Shown piece after piece: positions 46,918 through 55,938 of a stretch of 64,000 nt of DNA (positions within the stretch are counted from its first letter, which is position 1; every line of letters starts with the position of its first letter). Source of the stretch: Thermocatellispora tengchongensis. GTDB taxonomy: Bacteria > Actinomycetota > Actinomycetes > Streptosporangiales > Streptosporangiaceae. The stretch spans positions 124,001 through 188,000 of the forward strand of contig NZ_JACHGN010000005.1 of assembly GCF_014202315.1 (NCBI RefSeq). Reading direction: 5' to 3'. The notes below the pieces were generated by a model. The model made no database searches and was not told the DNA's origin. It saw only the letters and a list, made by a program, of their open reading frames with translations. The translations under genes were made by a program, and so were the position numbers.

Positions 46918-48642
46918 ATGATCGGGAACGCGGCCGGTGGCCAGGGCCGAGAATGGGCGGCGCGGCCGGAGTTCTGGCGGGAGGTGTTCGACCACCTCAG
47001 CGCCGGGCTGGCCGTGCTGGACCCCTGCGGCCGGATCGTCGCGGTCAACCTCGCGGCCGGAGAACTCCTGGGGCGCACCGCGTCCGCGATGACGGGGCAG
47101 GACTTTCACAGCCTGCTGCACCACCACACGAACGGCGCCGCCATTCCGGACAAGCACTGCCGGCTGCTCATGGCGCTCACCCGGCGCATGCCGTCCAGCG
47201 CCGAGACGGACAGCTTCCTGAGCGGTGACGGACGTCCCATCCCCGTCTCCTGGTTCAGCTCTCCCCTGACCAGGAACGGCCACGTGCTCGGCACGACCGT
47301 GCTGTTCACCGGCGACACGACCGGCAGGGAGACGGAGGAGGGCCTTGCGGCGCACGTGATCGCCCTGGAGGACCTCGCGGACCGGCTGACCCTGGCGGCG
47401 GAGATCGCCACGGCCCTGGCCCAGACCCTGGACACCGAGGAGGCCATCGCCCGGCTGGGGCGCCTGCTGGTACCGCGCCTGGCCGACTGGCTCGCCATCG
47501 ACCTGCGCAGGAAAGAGGGGATCCGAAGGGTGGCGGTGGTCGGCCCGGAGGACCGCGACGGCGATCAGAAGGCATGGCGGGGGCTTCTCCCGGCGGCGGA
47601 CGAACACTCCCGTTCCGCCCTGGTGCGGGTGTTGCGCGGCGGCGGCCCGGTGCTGCTGGGGCCGAAAGAGATCGCCACCCCGCCCGACTCGCCGTTGGCG
47701 GCCGTCCAAACCGGATTCCTCCAGGCGCTCGGCGCCGTCTCGGCGGTCATCGTGCCCTTGGGCACCGCCCAGCAGGTCACGGGGGCCCTCACCCTGGCCC
47801 GTACCGGCGACCCGCCCTTCGACGCCACGGAGGTGGCCCTGATCGGCGACATCGGCCGTCGCGTCGGCCTGGCCATCGACAACACCCTTCTGTTCGGCCG
47901 CCAGCGCGAGATCGCCGAGGCCATGCAGCGCAACCTGCTCATCGCCCTGCCGCAGCCCGGCCGGCTGCGCATGGCCGCCCGCTACCAGCCCGCCGCGGCC
48001 GGCTCACAGGTGGGCGGCGACTGGTACGACGCCTTCCCCCTGCGCGACGGCGCCACCGCGCTGGTCATCGGCGACGTCGTCGGCCACGACCTGGCCGCCG
48101 CGGCGGGCATGGCCCAACTGCACGGCATGCTGCGTTCTCTGGCCTGGGATCGGATGCGACCGCCCAGTGCCATCATGGACCGCCTCGACGAGGCCATCCC
48201 CGTCATCACCAACGTCCCCATGGCCACCGCGATCTACGCCCGCGTCGAGGGCCCGGAGGAGGGGCCCTGGCGGTTGCGATGGACCAGCGCCGGTCACCCC
48301 CCGCCCCTCCTGATCACCCGCGAGGGACGCGCCGAATACCTGGAACAGGGACAGGGCCTGCTGCTGGGCACCGGCCTGGACGGCGCGAGCCGGCCGGACG
48401 CGACGATCCCCCTGCCTCCCGGCTCCACCCTGTTCCTCTACACCGACGGCCTGATCGAAGTCCCCGGCACCGAACTGGACACCAGCCTGCTTGGTCTTCG
48501 CCGCCATGCCGCCGCCCTCGCCCGCCATTCCCTGGACGACTTCTGCGACCAGATCCTCGCCCGCATGCCCGCCGGCACCATGGACGACATCGCCATGCTG
48601 GCCGTGCGCGTCCCGGCCGCCGCGCCTCCCGGCCGCCGGTAG
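46918..48642 (+). CDS. PAS-GAF-SpoIIE protein phosphatase
   Basis: A 574-residue cytoplasmic PP2C-type phosphatase. A PAS domain covers about 18-130 (FDHLSAGLAVLDPCGRIVAV), a GAF domain about 150-325 (ATALAQTLDTEEAIARLGRL; IGRRVGLAIDNTLLFGRQRE) and the SpoIIE/PP2C catalytic domain about 345-565. The metal-binding motifs are VGGDWYDAFPL, VIGDVVGHDLAAAAGMAQL, LYTDGLIEVPG and MDDIAMLAVRV. Such proteins dephosphorylate STAS anti-anti-sigma factors in sigma-B-like partner switching. GGAAGGA precedes the ATG. No STAS or anti-sigma kinase gene lies next to it; only a broken STAS fragment at 37688 is in the window. Confidence 0.9.
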   Translation: MIGNAAGGQGREWAARPEFWREVFDHLSAGLAVLDPCGRIVAVNLAAGELLGRTASAMTGQDFHSLLHHHTNGAAIPDKHCRLLMALTRRMPSSAETDSFLSGDGRPIPVSWFSSPLTRNGHVLGTTVLFTGDTTGRETEEGLAAHVIALEDLADRLTLAAEIATALAQTLDTEEAIARLGRLLVPRLADWLAIDLRRKEGIRRVAVVGPEDRDGDQKAWRGLLPAADEHSRSALVRVLRGGGPVLLGPKEIATPPDSPLAAVQTGFLQALGAVSAVIVPLGTAQQVTGALTLARTGDPPFDATEVALIGDIGRRVGLAIDNTLLFGRQREIAEAMQRNLLIALPQPGRLRMAARYQPAAAGSQVGGDWYDAFPLRDGATALVIGDVVGHDLAAAAGMAQLHGMLRSLAWDRMRPPSAIMDRLDEAIPVITNVPMATAIYARVEGPEEGPWRLRWTSAGHPPPLLITREGRAEYLEQGQGLLLGTGLDGASRPDATIPLPPGSTLFLYTDGLIEVPGTELDTSLLGLRRHAAALARHSLDDFCDQILARMPAGTMDDIAMLAVRVPAAAPPGRR

Positions 48643-48669
48643 CTCCCGCTCTCCACCTGCGGACGCCCG

Positions 48670-49059
48670 TCAGGTCTGGACGGCGCGGATCTCCGTCACG
48701 GTGAACGCGTCGGCGATGTGCCGGTTCTCCAGGAGGAACCCGACCAGTCCCGCAATCGCCTCCGGGCCCGTGGCGGCGCGTGCCTGGCCGGTGAGGAGGT
48801 AGACCAGGGGGGTGGACGGCTGGTCGAGCGCGAAGCGGCGGCCGTGGCGGCGTACGTCCTTCAACGTCTTGATCGGCATCGGCCGCGGCGAGGTGAACCA
48901 CACCGCGATCTGCCACAGCGGCAGCGCCGGGTCGGCCTCGCCCGAGGCGTGGTAGCAGGCCACACACCCCTGCCCGGCGTGGCGCCCGTGGGGGCAGGTC
49001 CACCGGGCGGCCTCGGCGGCGAGTTGGTCGCGAACGCTCGCCTTCGCCGCCTCGGTCAC
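48670..49059 (-). CDS. hypothetical protein with CxHx(n)CxxC zinc-like site
   Basis: A 129-residue protein: [20 protein letters not shown], then [40 protein letters not shown] and [19 protein letters not shown] and CVACYH probably bind a zinc. The rest is an alpha/beta domain without known motifs. The GTG start has GAGGG nine bases upstream. The gene stands alone between the phosphatase (convergent) and ynfA (divergent). Family not recognised. Confidence 0.6.
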   Translation of the reverse strand: MTEAAKASVRDQLAAEAARWTCPHGRHAGQGCVACYHASGEADPALPLWQIAVWFTSPRPMPIKTLKDVRRHGRRFALDQPSTPLVYLLTGQARAATGPEAIAGLVGFLLENRHIADAFTVTEIRAVQT

Positions 49060-49289
49060 GCGGCGACGCCCTCGTCCCGGCTCCGCCACAAGGCCCACCG
49101 CGTGCCCCTGTCGCGCCTGCCCCGCGGAACGGGGGTGACCGGTGGATGGTGGTTCGGCATCGGATGTGCCACCTGTCTCGGCGTGGAGGGCGGACTGTGT
49201 CCGGGGCCCTGCCGGCATGCGCAGTGTCCCGGGCGACCCACCCTACGCCGCCCGCCCCGCCGACCGGGCACGCGTACGCACCTGGTGCA

Positions 49290-49631
49290 ATGGCCGCCAT
49301 GACGATCGCCCGTTCTCTGGTGTTGTTCGCCGTGGCCGCGTTGTTCGAGATCGGCGGCGCCTGGCTGGTCTGGCAGGGCGTGCGCGAACAGCGCGGCCTG
49401 ATCTGGATCGGCGCCGGCGTGATCGCCCTGGGCCTGTACGGGTTCGTCGCCACCCTGCAACCGGACGCCCACTTCGGCCGCATCCTGGCCGCCTACGGCG
49501 GTGTGTTCGTCGCCGGCTCACTGGTGTGGGGCATGATCGCCGACGGGTTCCGCCCCGACCGGTGGGACGTCATCGGCTCGCTGCTGTGCCTGGCCGGCGT
49601 CCTGGTGATCATGTACGCGCCACGCGCATGA
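49290..49631 (+). CDS. YnfA (UPF0060) small membrane protein
   Basis: A 113-residue protein with four hydrophobic helices, the size and pattern of YnfA/UPF0060. It begins [20 protein letters not shown], and the family signature [34 protein letters not shown] and [20 protein letters not shown] is clear. YnfA proteins resemble small multidrug-resistance transporters and have been reported to export dyes in enteric bacteria. A second ATG three codons later is possible. It ends before a strong bidirectional terminator. Confidence 0.88.
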   Translation: MAAMTIARSLVLFAVAALFEIGGAWLVWQGVREQRGLIWIGAGVIALGLYGFVATLQPDAHFGRILAAYGGVFVAGSLVWGMIADGFRPDRWDVIGSLLCLAGVLVIMYAPRA

Positions 49632-49720
49632 CACGCCCCCGCCCCAGGCCGGGGAATCACGCCGCGAATATCCGCGGATAAGGGGACGGCCGTTGTTTTC
49701 GGGTGTGCCGGAAACGACGC

Positions 49721-49747
49721 AAGGACCCCGGGTGGCCCGGGGTCCTT
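49721..49747. terminator. perfect bidirectional hairpin
   Basis: AAGGACCCCGGG and CCCGGGGTCCTT are exact 12-base inverted repeats with loop TGG, between convergent ynfA and the phosphodiester-glycosidase gene. The A-run and T-run at the ends suit termination both ways. The stem closely resembles the hairpin at 12431-12454. Confidence 0.8.
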
Positions 49748-49765
49748 GGGATTCGTCGCGGCCGG

Positions 49766-51334
49766 TTACGGGCGGACGAGGATGACGTTGCCGAGGGAGC
49801 GCTGGCCGGTGGCGTCGGAGGGGCGGTTCACGATGCCGGTGCCGGAGGTGACCATGACGCTGGAGCCGCCGCCGTCGAGGTTCATCGCCTCGCGGGCGCC
49901 GAGGAGCTTCATGAGCTCGCCGGTCTGCGCGATGCCCAGGCCCTCGCTGTAGCCGTCCTGCCGGCCGTCCACCACGACCAGCATGAGCCGGCCCTGGGCG
50001 TCCATGCCGATCATGGAGCGCGGGTTGCTGCGGAGGGCCCAGTTGTAGGTGAAGGTCTGGTCGGCGCCCTCGCGGATCAGGCCGTCGGCCGCGGCGTTCA
50101 CCGAGACCTTGCCGTCCTGGACGAGGGTCGGGCCGACCTGGAGGATCGTGGTGTCGGGGGTCAGGGCCACGCGGCGGCCCCGGCTGTCCTCGACGCGCTC
50201 GGTCACGTGCAGCCGCTCGCCGACCTCCACGTGCTCAACCAGCCAGGTCGCGCTGTCGCCGATGGCCTGGACGGTGGTCCCGCCGACGGGGATGGGCGCG
50301 CCGCGGGAGGCGTTCACCGCCGTCACCTTGCCGGCGGCGTCCAGTACGGCCTCCGCTCCCGCGCCGGTGGGCGGGGTGCCCCATTCGGGGGTGAACAGCA
50401 CGAGTTCGCTGCTGTCGGTGCACTTCAGGTCGTGCTGCGGCTTCTCGGTGGGCAGGTCGCCGCCCACGCCGCCGCAGTTCCAGATCTCGCCGGGGAGCCG
50501 GTTGACGCCGTCGATCTCGGCGCTGTCGCGGCCGGCTCGCAGGGTGACGTGGGCGGTGTAGGCGTCCACGTCCACCGCACGGCCACCCTTGGTGATCTTG
50601 ATGCCGCCGCGGCCCTGGGTGGCCGAGCCGATCAGCTTGCCGTCCTTGACGTACATGCCGCCGGGCGCGCTGTTGTAGAACCACTGCGCGTTGATCCCCG
50701 CCACGGCGCCGGCCGCCTGGGCCAGGTCGGTCAGCTTCTCCGTGCCGTTCAGCGCCGGGCCGAAGTCGGTGCCGACCGTGCCGCCGAACTCGCGGAAGTC
50801 CACGCGGAGCACGTGCACCTTCTGGGGCGCCCCGGGGTCGGTGCCGTCCTGCGCGGTGTAGCGGGTGCCGCCCGCGAACCCGGCCGCCCTGATCCTGGAC
50901 AGCGCGGCCGACGCCTCGGCGCTGGTGGCGTACTTGCCGACCCGGACGGTCCAGCCGAGCGTGCCCGCCGCGTGGTCGGCGAACGCGGGTGAGGAGACCT
51001 CTTCGAGCCTCGGCTCGAAGCCCTTGTCCCGGACCGCCGCGGCGACGCGGTCGGCGATCTCCTTCGCCCCCAGCGCGGTGTTGGCCGTGTTCAGCGGCCC
51101 GCCGGCCGTGGCGGGCAGGTACACGTGGACCGTCCAGTAGTCGTCGGCGTCCTTCTTGCCCAGCGACATCGAGGTCAGCGTCACCCCGGGCGCCACGGTG
51201 GTGGTCACCGGCGGCGCGCTCAGCGGCAGCTTGCCGCCGAAGAAGGAGTCCTGCGGGGTGGCCGCCGCGGCGGGCGCGTTCACGGCCAGTACGGTCACGA
51301 CCGCCGCCAGCGCGGAGAAGGTGGTCCGGCGCAT
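49766..51334 (-). CDS. secreted phosphodiester glycosidase (NAGPA domain) with SPOR-like domain
   Basis: A protein of about 522 residues. The signal peptide is near 1-26 (TTFSALAAVVTVLAVNAPAA). A SPOR-like module follows at about 90-170 (WTVRVGKYATSAEASAALSR), which may bind denuded peptidoglycan. The NAGPA domain covers about 180-520, with GINAQWFYNSAPGGMYVKDG, the metal/substrate motif MNLDGGGSSVMV and final VILVRP. NAGPA domains remove GlcNAc from phosphodiesters and in bacteria may act on teichoic or exopolymer linkages. GAGGA before the second ATG of MRTYMRRT supports the chosen start. Confidence 0.85.
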   Translation of the reverse strand: MRRTTFSALAAVVTVLAVNAPAAAATPQDSFFGGKLPLSAPPVTTTVAPGVTLTSMSLGKKDADDYWTVHVYLPATAGGPLNTANTALGAKEIADRVAAAVRDKGFEPRLEEVSSPAFADHAAGTLGWTVRVGKYATSAEASAALSRIRAAGFAGGTRYTAQDGTDPGAPQKVHVLRVDFREFGGTVGTDFGPALNGTEKLTDLAQAAGAVAGINAQWFYNSAPGGMYVKDGKLIGSATQGRGGIKITKGGRAVDVDAYTAHVTLRAGRDSAEIDGVNRLPGEIWNCGGVGGDLPTEKPQHDLKCTDSSELVLFTPEWGTPPTGAGAEAVLDAAGKVTAVNASRGAPIPVGGTTVQAIGDSATWLVEHVEVGERLHVTERVEDSRGRRVALTPDTTILQVGPTLVQDGKVSVNAAADGLIREGADQTFTYNWALRSNPRSMIGMDAQGRLMLVVVDGRQDGYSEGLGIAQTGELMKLLGAREAMNLDGGGSSVMVTSGTGIVNRPSDATGQRSLGNVILVRP

Positions 51335-51784
51335 GTACGTCCTCATCTCAAGAGAAATATGTGCTCGTGCAGTTAATGAGTTGCGGATGGCCCGAAATCG
51401 AACGCGAGGCGTTTCCCGTGAAGCACCGGGGTGAACAGCTCCGCCGACCCGTTGTACGGCGATTAGTCACAAATCGATAACCCACAACAGAGGCCGCCAG
51501 GCGATGATCACGGGTTATGGCGCAGCGTTTGATCCGCGATGGCGCGGCTCCTGGCGCGGTGGTGAGCGGGGAGCCGGGCCTCGGCTAGTAGAGGGGCGGG
51601 CGAGGAAGTTCGGGCGCAGTGTGCCGTTCGGGGTCCGGCTGGACGCACTCGCCCACGCCGAACGGCACTCGGGGCAGGAGGTGAGGGAATGAGCCAGCGC
51701 CCCGCTCCCCGGCGCCGTTGAGGAGGTTTCGCGGCGCCGTACGTACCTTTCAGCGGCAGATTTCCGGTTCCGGGAGGTACGTGA
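51335..51784. promoter_or_regulatory. divergent intergenic region between two secreted-protein genes
   Basis: No convincing gene. An A+T-richer stretch at 51343-51380 is the probable promoter of the glycosidase gene. GGGAGG at 51772-51777 is the ribosome-binding site of the protease at 51785. A 62-codon forward frame (51504-51692) has no ribosome-binding site and an unlikely composition. Confidence 0.4.
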
Positions 51785-52813
51785 ATGCACCGCAGACTCG
51801 CCCTCGTCTCCGCCGTCGCGCTCGCCCTGGCAGGGGCCCTGGTCCCCACCGGCGCGGCGCGGGCGGTGACCGGCCCCGAGCCCGTCGGGTGGTCGGCCAC
51901 GGACTCGTGGCCGGAGCGCAGGTCCGTCCTGCAGTACTGGACGCCGCGGCGGATGCTGGCCGCCCAGCCGATGGGGGCGCCCGCGCCGCGGCGGAACTCC
52001 GGGTCGAGCGCGCCGACGCAGGGCACGCCGTGGGCGACCCGGGGCGTCTCGGCCGCCGGCACGCAGGGCACGCCGTGGACGGTCCGCCCCGCCTCCACCG
52101 GCGGGCGCCTGGCCCGGGTGCCGAACAGCCCCGGGCTGCGCTGGGATGACGGTGGAACGGTGGTGCGCACCACCGGGCGGGTGTTCTTCACCACCGCGGA
52201 CGGGCGCAACTCCTCCTGTTCCGGGACCGCGGTGACCAGCGCCAACGAGAGCGTCGTGATGACCGCGGGGCACTGCGTGAAGCTGAACGGGGCGTTCCAC
52301 CGCAACTGGGTGTTCGTCCCGGCCTTCGACGACGGGCGGCGGCCGTTCGGCACCTGGGTGGCGACCTGGCTGATGACCACGCCGCAGTGGAACGCGCGCG
52401 AGGACATCAACTTCGACGTCGCCGCCGCCGTCGTCGCGCCGCTGGACGGGCGGACCCTCACCGACGCCGTGGGCGGGCAGGGGGTGGCGTTCAACCAGCC
52501 CAGGCGGCGGCAGATGTACTCCTTCGGCTACCCGGCCGCCGCGCCGTTCGACGGCTCGGACCTGATCTACTGCAGCGGGCGCGCCTTCGACGACCCCGTC
52601 TCCACCAGGGACCTGGGGCTGCGCTGCGACATGACCGGCGGCGCGAGCGGCGGCCCGTGGTTCCAGGGGTTCGAGGAGTCCACCGGGCTCGGCTGGCTGA
52701 ACTCGGTCAACAGCTTCAAGTACGACGGCGCCCCGCAGTTCATGTTCGGCCCCTTCTTCGGCGACGAGGCGATGGCCGTCTACCGGGCCGCCCAGAACGC
52801 CGACGCGGCCTGA
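51785..52813 (+). CDS. secreted trypsin-like serine protease
   Basis: A 342-residue secreted protein. Signal peptide 1-27 (LALVSAVALALAGALVPTGA), then a linker/propeptide of about 95 residues with two TQGTPW repeats, and an S1-type domain from about 125. The catalytic residues are H in VMTAGHC, D in NFDVAAAVV and S in TGGASGGPW. It resembles the glutamyl-endopeptidase/V8-like trypsin group of actinomycetes. Extracellular proteolysis is the likely job. It converges with the streptogrisin-like gene, with a shared hairpin in the 58-base gap. Confidence 0.87.
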   Translation: MHRRLALVSAVALALAGALVPTGAARAVTGPEPVGWSATDSWPERRSVLQYWTPRRMLAAQPMGAPAPRRNSGSSAPTQGTPWATRGVSAAGTQGTPWTVRPASTGGRLARVPNSPGLRWDDGGTVVRTTGRVFFTTADGRNSSCSGTAVTSANESVVMTAGHCVKLNGAFHRNWVFVPAFDDGRRPFGTWVATWLMTTPQWNAREDINFDVAAAVVAPLDGRTLTDAVGGQGVAFNQPRRRQMYSFGYPAAAPFDGSDLIYCSGRAFDDPVSTRDLGLRCDMTGGASGGPWFQGFEESTGLGWLNSVNSFKYDGAPQFMFGPFFGDEAMAVYRAAQNADAA

Positions 52814-52820
52814 GCGTGAA

Positions 52821-52854
52821 GCCGCCGCCGGGTGGGTGGGAGCCCGGCGGCGGC
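52821..52854. terminator. hairpin between two convergent protease genes
   Basis: GCCGCCGCCGGG (52821-52832) pairs exactly with CCCGGCGGCGGC (52843-52854). It lies eight bases past the stop of the rightward protease gene and 17 bases from the stop of the leftward one. Confidence 0.7.
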
Positions 52855-52871
52855 TGTGGGGGGTGGCGGCG

Positions 52872-54347
52872 TTACGGGCGGGTGATGCCGAGGGTGTAGG
52901 AGCCGCTGCCGCTGTAGGCGTGGACGCGGTAGCGGTAGTAGCCGGCGGTGCCGTTGTAGGTCACGGTCTCGTCGGGGGCGGCGGTGGTGCCGCTGGCGAC
53001 GGTGGTCCAGGCGGAGCCGTTCCAGCGCTGGAGGTACAGGTCGAAGTCGACGCCGGCCGGGCCGTCCAGGCAGGCGCGGTGGGTGCCGCTCGTGGTGGAC
53101 TGGTAGTAGGAGTTGTTCGGCTGGTAGGCGTTGGCGCCGCTGCTCAGCGAGCCGGTGTAGGTGTTCTGGTAGCCGGTGCAGCCGGGCGGCGGAGGCTCGG
53201 AGTCACCGGTGGTGAGGGTCAGGCCGTACGTGGTCAGGATCTCGTTGACCGGCTGGAAGTACGTCGTGCCGCCGACGCTGCAGTTGCCGGAGCCGCCGGA
53301 GGTGACGCCCTGGGCCTGGCTGCCGGAGATGAAGGAGCCGCCGGAGTCGCCGGGCTCGGCGCAGACGCTGGTGCGCACGACCTGGTTCACGGTGCCCTGG
53401 GGGTAGGTCACGCTGGTGTTGCGCTGCTGGATGGTGCCGCAGTGCCACTGGGTGGTGGAGCCGGAGCGGCACACCGAGGAGCCGGCGGGTGCCTCGGTGG
53501 AGCCCGCGACCTCGACGATGCCGTTGCCGTAGGCGTTCACGACGCCCACGGGGGTCCAGTTGGAGTTCACCGCGACCCAGGCGTAGTCGTTGCCGGGGAA
53601 CGAGGAGCCCTGGAAGGTGCCCTGGGCCACCCGGTTGTGGCCGGTGGTGCTCGCGCCGGTGGAGCCGCAGTGGCCGGCCGTGACGAAGCCGCCGGTCGAG
53701 CCCCTGGTCACCGAGAAGCCGACGGAGCAGCGGGAGCTGCCGTTGATGTAGTACGCGTCGCCGCCGCGCACGTCGTACAGGGGGGTGGGCTGCTCGGTGG
53801 TGGTCTCGATCCGGACGGCGGCGCGGTCGGCGCCACTGGCCGCGACGAACGCCTCGCCGGCCGCGGTGTCCCTGGCCGCGACCACGACGACGTTGGCGAC
53901 CTCGTCCACGTACCACAGCGGGACCGACGCGGCGTGCGCGGACGCCTTGTCCAGCTTGTCCTTGACCGCGGTCAGCTCGGCGAGGCTGCGCGCGACCACC
54001 TTGGCCTGGGCGCCGGCGGCGGTGATGTCGGCGGTCGCGGCGGCGTCGGTGGTGGCGACCACGAGCGCGCCGGTGCCGGTGACCCAGGAGCCGCCGAAGC
54101 GGTCCTTGAGCTTGTTGCGCAGCTTGGGCTCGGTGCGCATGGCCCTGGCCTCGTTGGCGAGGCGGGCCTCGGCCTGCTCGGCGGTGAGGCCGAGGTCGCG
54201 CTGCATGGCCTCGACCATCCCGCGCGGGGGCTTGGCGGCGGACTGACCGGCGGCGGTCACGGGATCGGCCGTGGCCGGGCTGCCGGTGAGCACGATCGCG
54301 GTGCTCGCGACCACGGCGCCCATGATCAACAGGCGTGTCCGGATCAT
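52872..54347 (-). CDS. streptogrisin/alpha-lytic-type protease with PPC domain
   Basis: A 491-residue preproprotease. Signal peptide 1-27, then an alpha-lytic-protease pro-domain at about 40-190 (MVEAMQRDLGLTAEQAEARL; LWYVDEVANVVVVAARD). The S1E catalytic domain covers about 195-375 with H in FVTAGHCGS, D in PGNDYAWVAV and S in CAEPGDSGGSFISG. A Pro linker follows and a C-terminal PPC-like beta domain at about 390-491 (DLYLQRWNGSAWTTVASG). The pro-domain folds the enzyme and is removed by autolysis. CCGAGGAG precedes the ATG. A palindrome lies about 75 bases upstream. Confidence 0.92.
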   Translation of the reverse strand: MIRTRLLIMGAVVASTAIVLTGSPATADPVTAAGQSAAKPPRGMVEAMQRDLGLTAEQAEARLANEARAMRTEPKLRNKLKDRFGGSWVTGTGALVVATTDAAATADITAAGAQAKVVARSLAELTAVKDKLDKASAHAASVPLWYVDEVANVVVVAARDTAAGEAFVAASGADRAAVRIETTTEQPTPLYDVRGGDAYYINGSSRCSVGFSVTRGSTGGFVTAGHCGSTGASTTGHNRVAQGTFQGSSFPGNDYAWVAVNSNWTPVGVVNAYGNGIVEVAGSTEAPAGSSVCRSGSTTQWHCGTIQQRNTSVTYPQGTVNQVVRTSVCAEPGDSGGSFISGSQAQGVTSGGSGNCSVGGTTYFQPVNEILTTYGLTLTTGDSEPPPPGCTGYQNTYTGSLSSGANAYQPNNSYYQSTTSGTHRACLDGPAGVDFDLYLQRWNGSAWTTVASGTTAAPDETVTYNGTAGYYRYRVHAYSGSGSYTLGITRP

Positions 54348-54420
54348 GAGGTCTCCTCGGATCGGGGGGTGCCGTCACCGTACGGCCCACCCGATCCCGA
54401 GGGGATCTATCAGTTGTCCT

Positions 54421-54435
54421 ATAACGCGGCGTTAT
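54421..54435. promoter_or_regulatory. ATAACGC palindrome upstream of the protease gene
   Basis: ATAACGC-G-GCGTTAT is a perfect seven-base inverted repeat with a one-base centre, 74 bases before the protease start. It lies in A+T-richer DNA that probably holds the promoter, so an operator is likely; the regulator is unknown. Confidence 0.5.
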
Positions 54436-54473
54436 GGGCGGGCACGAGCGCCACCCGTCCCCGCCGGCCCGGC

Positions 54474-55028
54474 TCAGCCGGAGAGGGCCACGCCCCCGCC
54501 CGGCAGCCCCGCCCGGTCGGGCACCACCCGGGGCAGCCCGCGCAGCCACGCCTCGATGTCGCCCGGCCACCACCGCCCGGCCGACAGATGGCCCAGCTCC
54601 TCGGTGACCGCCGCCGCCGACGGCCGCACCGGCACCACCCGCACGGGCGCGGCCCCGGCCATCACCCCGAGCCACCAGTGCCGCCAGGTCTCGGTCATCG
54701 AGTCGGGCTCCAGCACCAGGTAGTAGTCGGGCAGCACCAGCCGCTCGGCCCGCAACTCGCCGATCGCGGCCTCGATGGCCACCTCCAGGGTCCCGACCGG
54801 CGCGGTGCCGTCGAAGAACCCCGCCCACGCCGCGGCCACCTCACCCAGCGGATCGGCGTCGTGCACGACGTACGTCGCCGCCGACCGCGCCGCGACCTCC
54901 ATCACCTCGGCCACCCGCTGCTCCCGCCGCGGGATCGCCCGCACGTTGTGCAGCCCGTCCAGCCCGGCGACCACGTCCGCGGCCCCGTCGCCCACCACCA
55001 CGACCACCGTACTGCTCAACCGCCGCAT
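54474..55028 (-). CDS. hypothetical protein divergent from NADAR gene
   Basis: A 184-residue soluble protein. It opens with a Rossmann-like strand-turn (MRRLSSTVVVVVGDGAADVV), continues ATYVVHDADPLGEVAAAWAG, LVLPDYYLVLEPDSMTETWR and HWWLGVMAGAAPVRVVPVRP, and ends in a loop rich in Gly and Pro. The last part resembles a small NTPase- or nucleotidase-like alpha/beta domain without a P-loop. It is separated by only 65 bases from the divergent NADAR gene, so the two may share control. Family not recognised. Confidence 0.62.
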   Translation of the reverse strand: MRRLSSTVVVVVGDGAADVVAGLDGLHNVRAIPRREQRVAEVMEVAARSAATYVVHDADPLGEVAAAWAGFFDGTAPVGTLEVAIEAAIGELRAERLVLPDYYLVLEPDSMTETWRHWWLGVMAGAAPVRVVPVRPSAAAVTEELGHLSAGRWWPGDIEAWLRGLPRVVPDRAGLPGGGVALSG

Positions 55029-55093
55029 ATCAGGAATCCTATGCCGCCGATATGGGCGCGCATTCTGTCGGCGGGGTCTGCCATCGTGGAGGC

Positions 55094-55663
55094 ATGGCGG
55101 ACGTGATCGAGTCACCGCGGTCGGTCGAGCAGGCCGTCGCGGCCGAGCGGGCCGGGGTGCGGCTGCGGTATCTGTGCTTCTGGGGGCACCGGGCCCGGCG
55201 CGAAGGCGAGATCGGGGCGTGGTGCCTGAGCCAGTGGTGGCCGGTGGAGTTCGAGGAGGACGGACGGGTGTTCCGCTCCGCCGAGCACTACATGATGGCG
55301 CACAAGGCGCTGCTGTTCGGCGATGAGGAGGCCGCGGCCCAGATCCTGGCGGCCGGCCATCCCGGCGAGGCCAAGAAGCTGGGGCGCGGGGTGCGCGGGT
55401 TCGACGAGCGCGTGTGGGCCGAGCACCGCTACGACATCGTGGTGCGGGGCAACGTCGCCAAGTTCGGGCAGCACGAGGAGCTGCGCGAGTTCCTGCTCGG
55501 CACCCGCGGACGGGTGCTGGTCGAGGCCAGCCCCGTGGACCGCATCTGGGGCATCGGCCTGGCCGCCGACGACGAGCGCGCCGCCTCCCCCGCCACCTGG
55601 CGCGGCCTCAACCTGCTCGGGTTCGCCCTGATGGACGCCCGCGACCGGCTCGCGAGCGCGTGA
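55094..55663 (+). CDS. NADAR-family protein (YbiA-like N-glycosidase)
   Basis: A 189-residue protein with the NADAR/YbiA domain. It shows CFWGHRARREGEIGAWCLSQ, WWPVEFEEDGRVFRSAEHYM, MAHKALLFGDEEAA, KKLGRGVRGFDERVWAEHRY and NPR-like end VEASPVDRIWGIGLAADDER. The family hydrolyses N-glycosidic bonds of ADP-ribose-related or riboflavin-precursor substrates, and some members remove guanine-linked ADP-ribose from nucleic acids. GGAGG lies too near the ATG for an ideal site. No ADP-ribosyltransferase gene is recognisable beside it. Confidence 0.87.
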   Translation: MADVIESPRSVEQAVAAERAGVRLRYLCFWGHRARREGEIGAWCLSQWWPVEFEEDGRVFRSAEHYMMAHKALLFGDEEAAAQILAAGHPGEAKKLGRGVRGFDERVWAEHRYDIVVRGNVAKFGQHEELREFLLGTRGRVLVEASPVDRIWGIGLAADDERAASPATWRGLNLLGFALMDARDRLASA

Positions 55664-55938
55664 CACCCGGTCCGGGGCGGCTCACCCGGCGGGGCCCACT
55701 CGCCCTGCCACTTGGTGAAGGTCTGGTCGGCGATCCGCCCCGGCCCGTACGCCGCCGCCCGCGCGGTCTCGCCCGCCGACGGGCGGCTGCACCGCTGGGT
55801 GATCGGCCCGGCCGCCCGCACGGTCACGGCGCGGTCCGTGATGGGCCGCCCGCATTTGAGTAGGGCCGTACTCATGTGTCCGGGTGCGGGGCCGCGGCAC
55901 AGTGGGGAGCATGGGACTTCTCCGTACACTCCCGGCCG

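Noticed and set aside
51504-51692. A 62-codon forward gene in the divergent gap before the trypsin-like gene
   Set aside because: There is no ribosome-binding site, and the product is Arg/Gly-rich without pattern.
55682-55912. A small minus-strand gene between the NADAR and kinase genes
   Set aside because: The readable frame (STALLKCGRPITDRAVTV) has no stop before running 230 bases antisense into the NADAR gene, and the other frame is arginine-rich. I could not support either.
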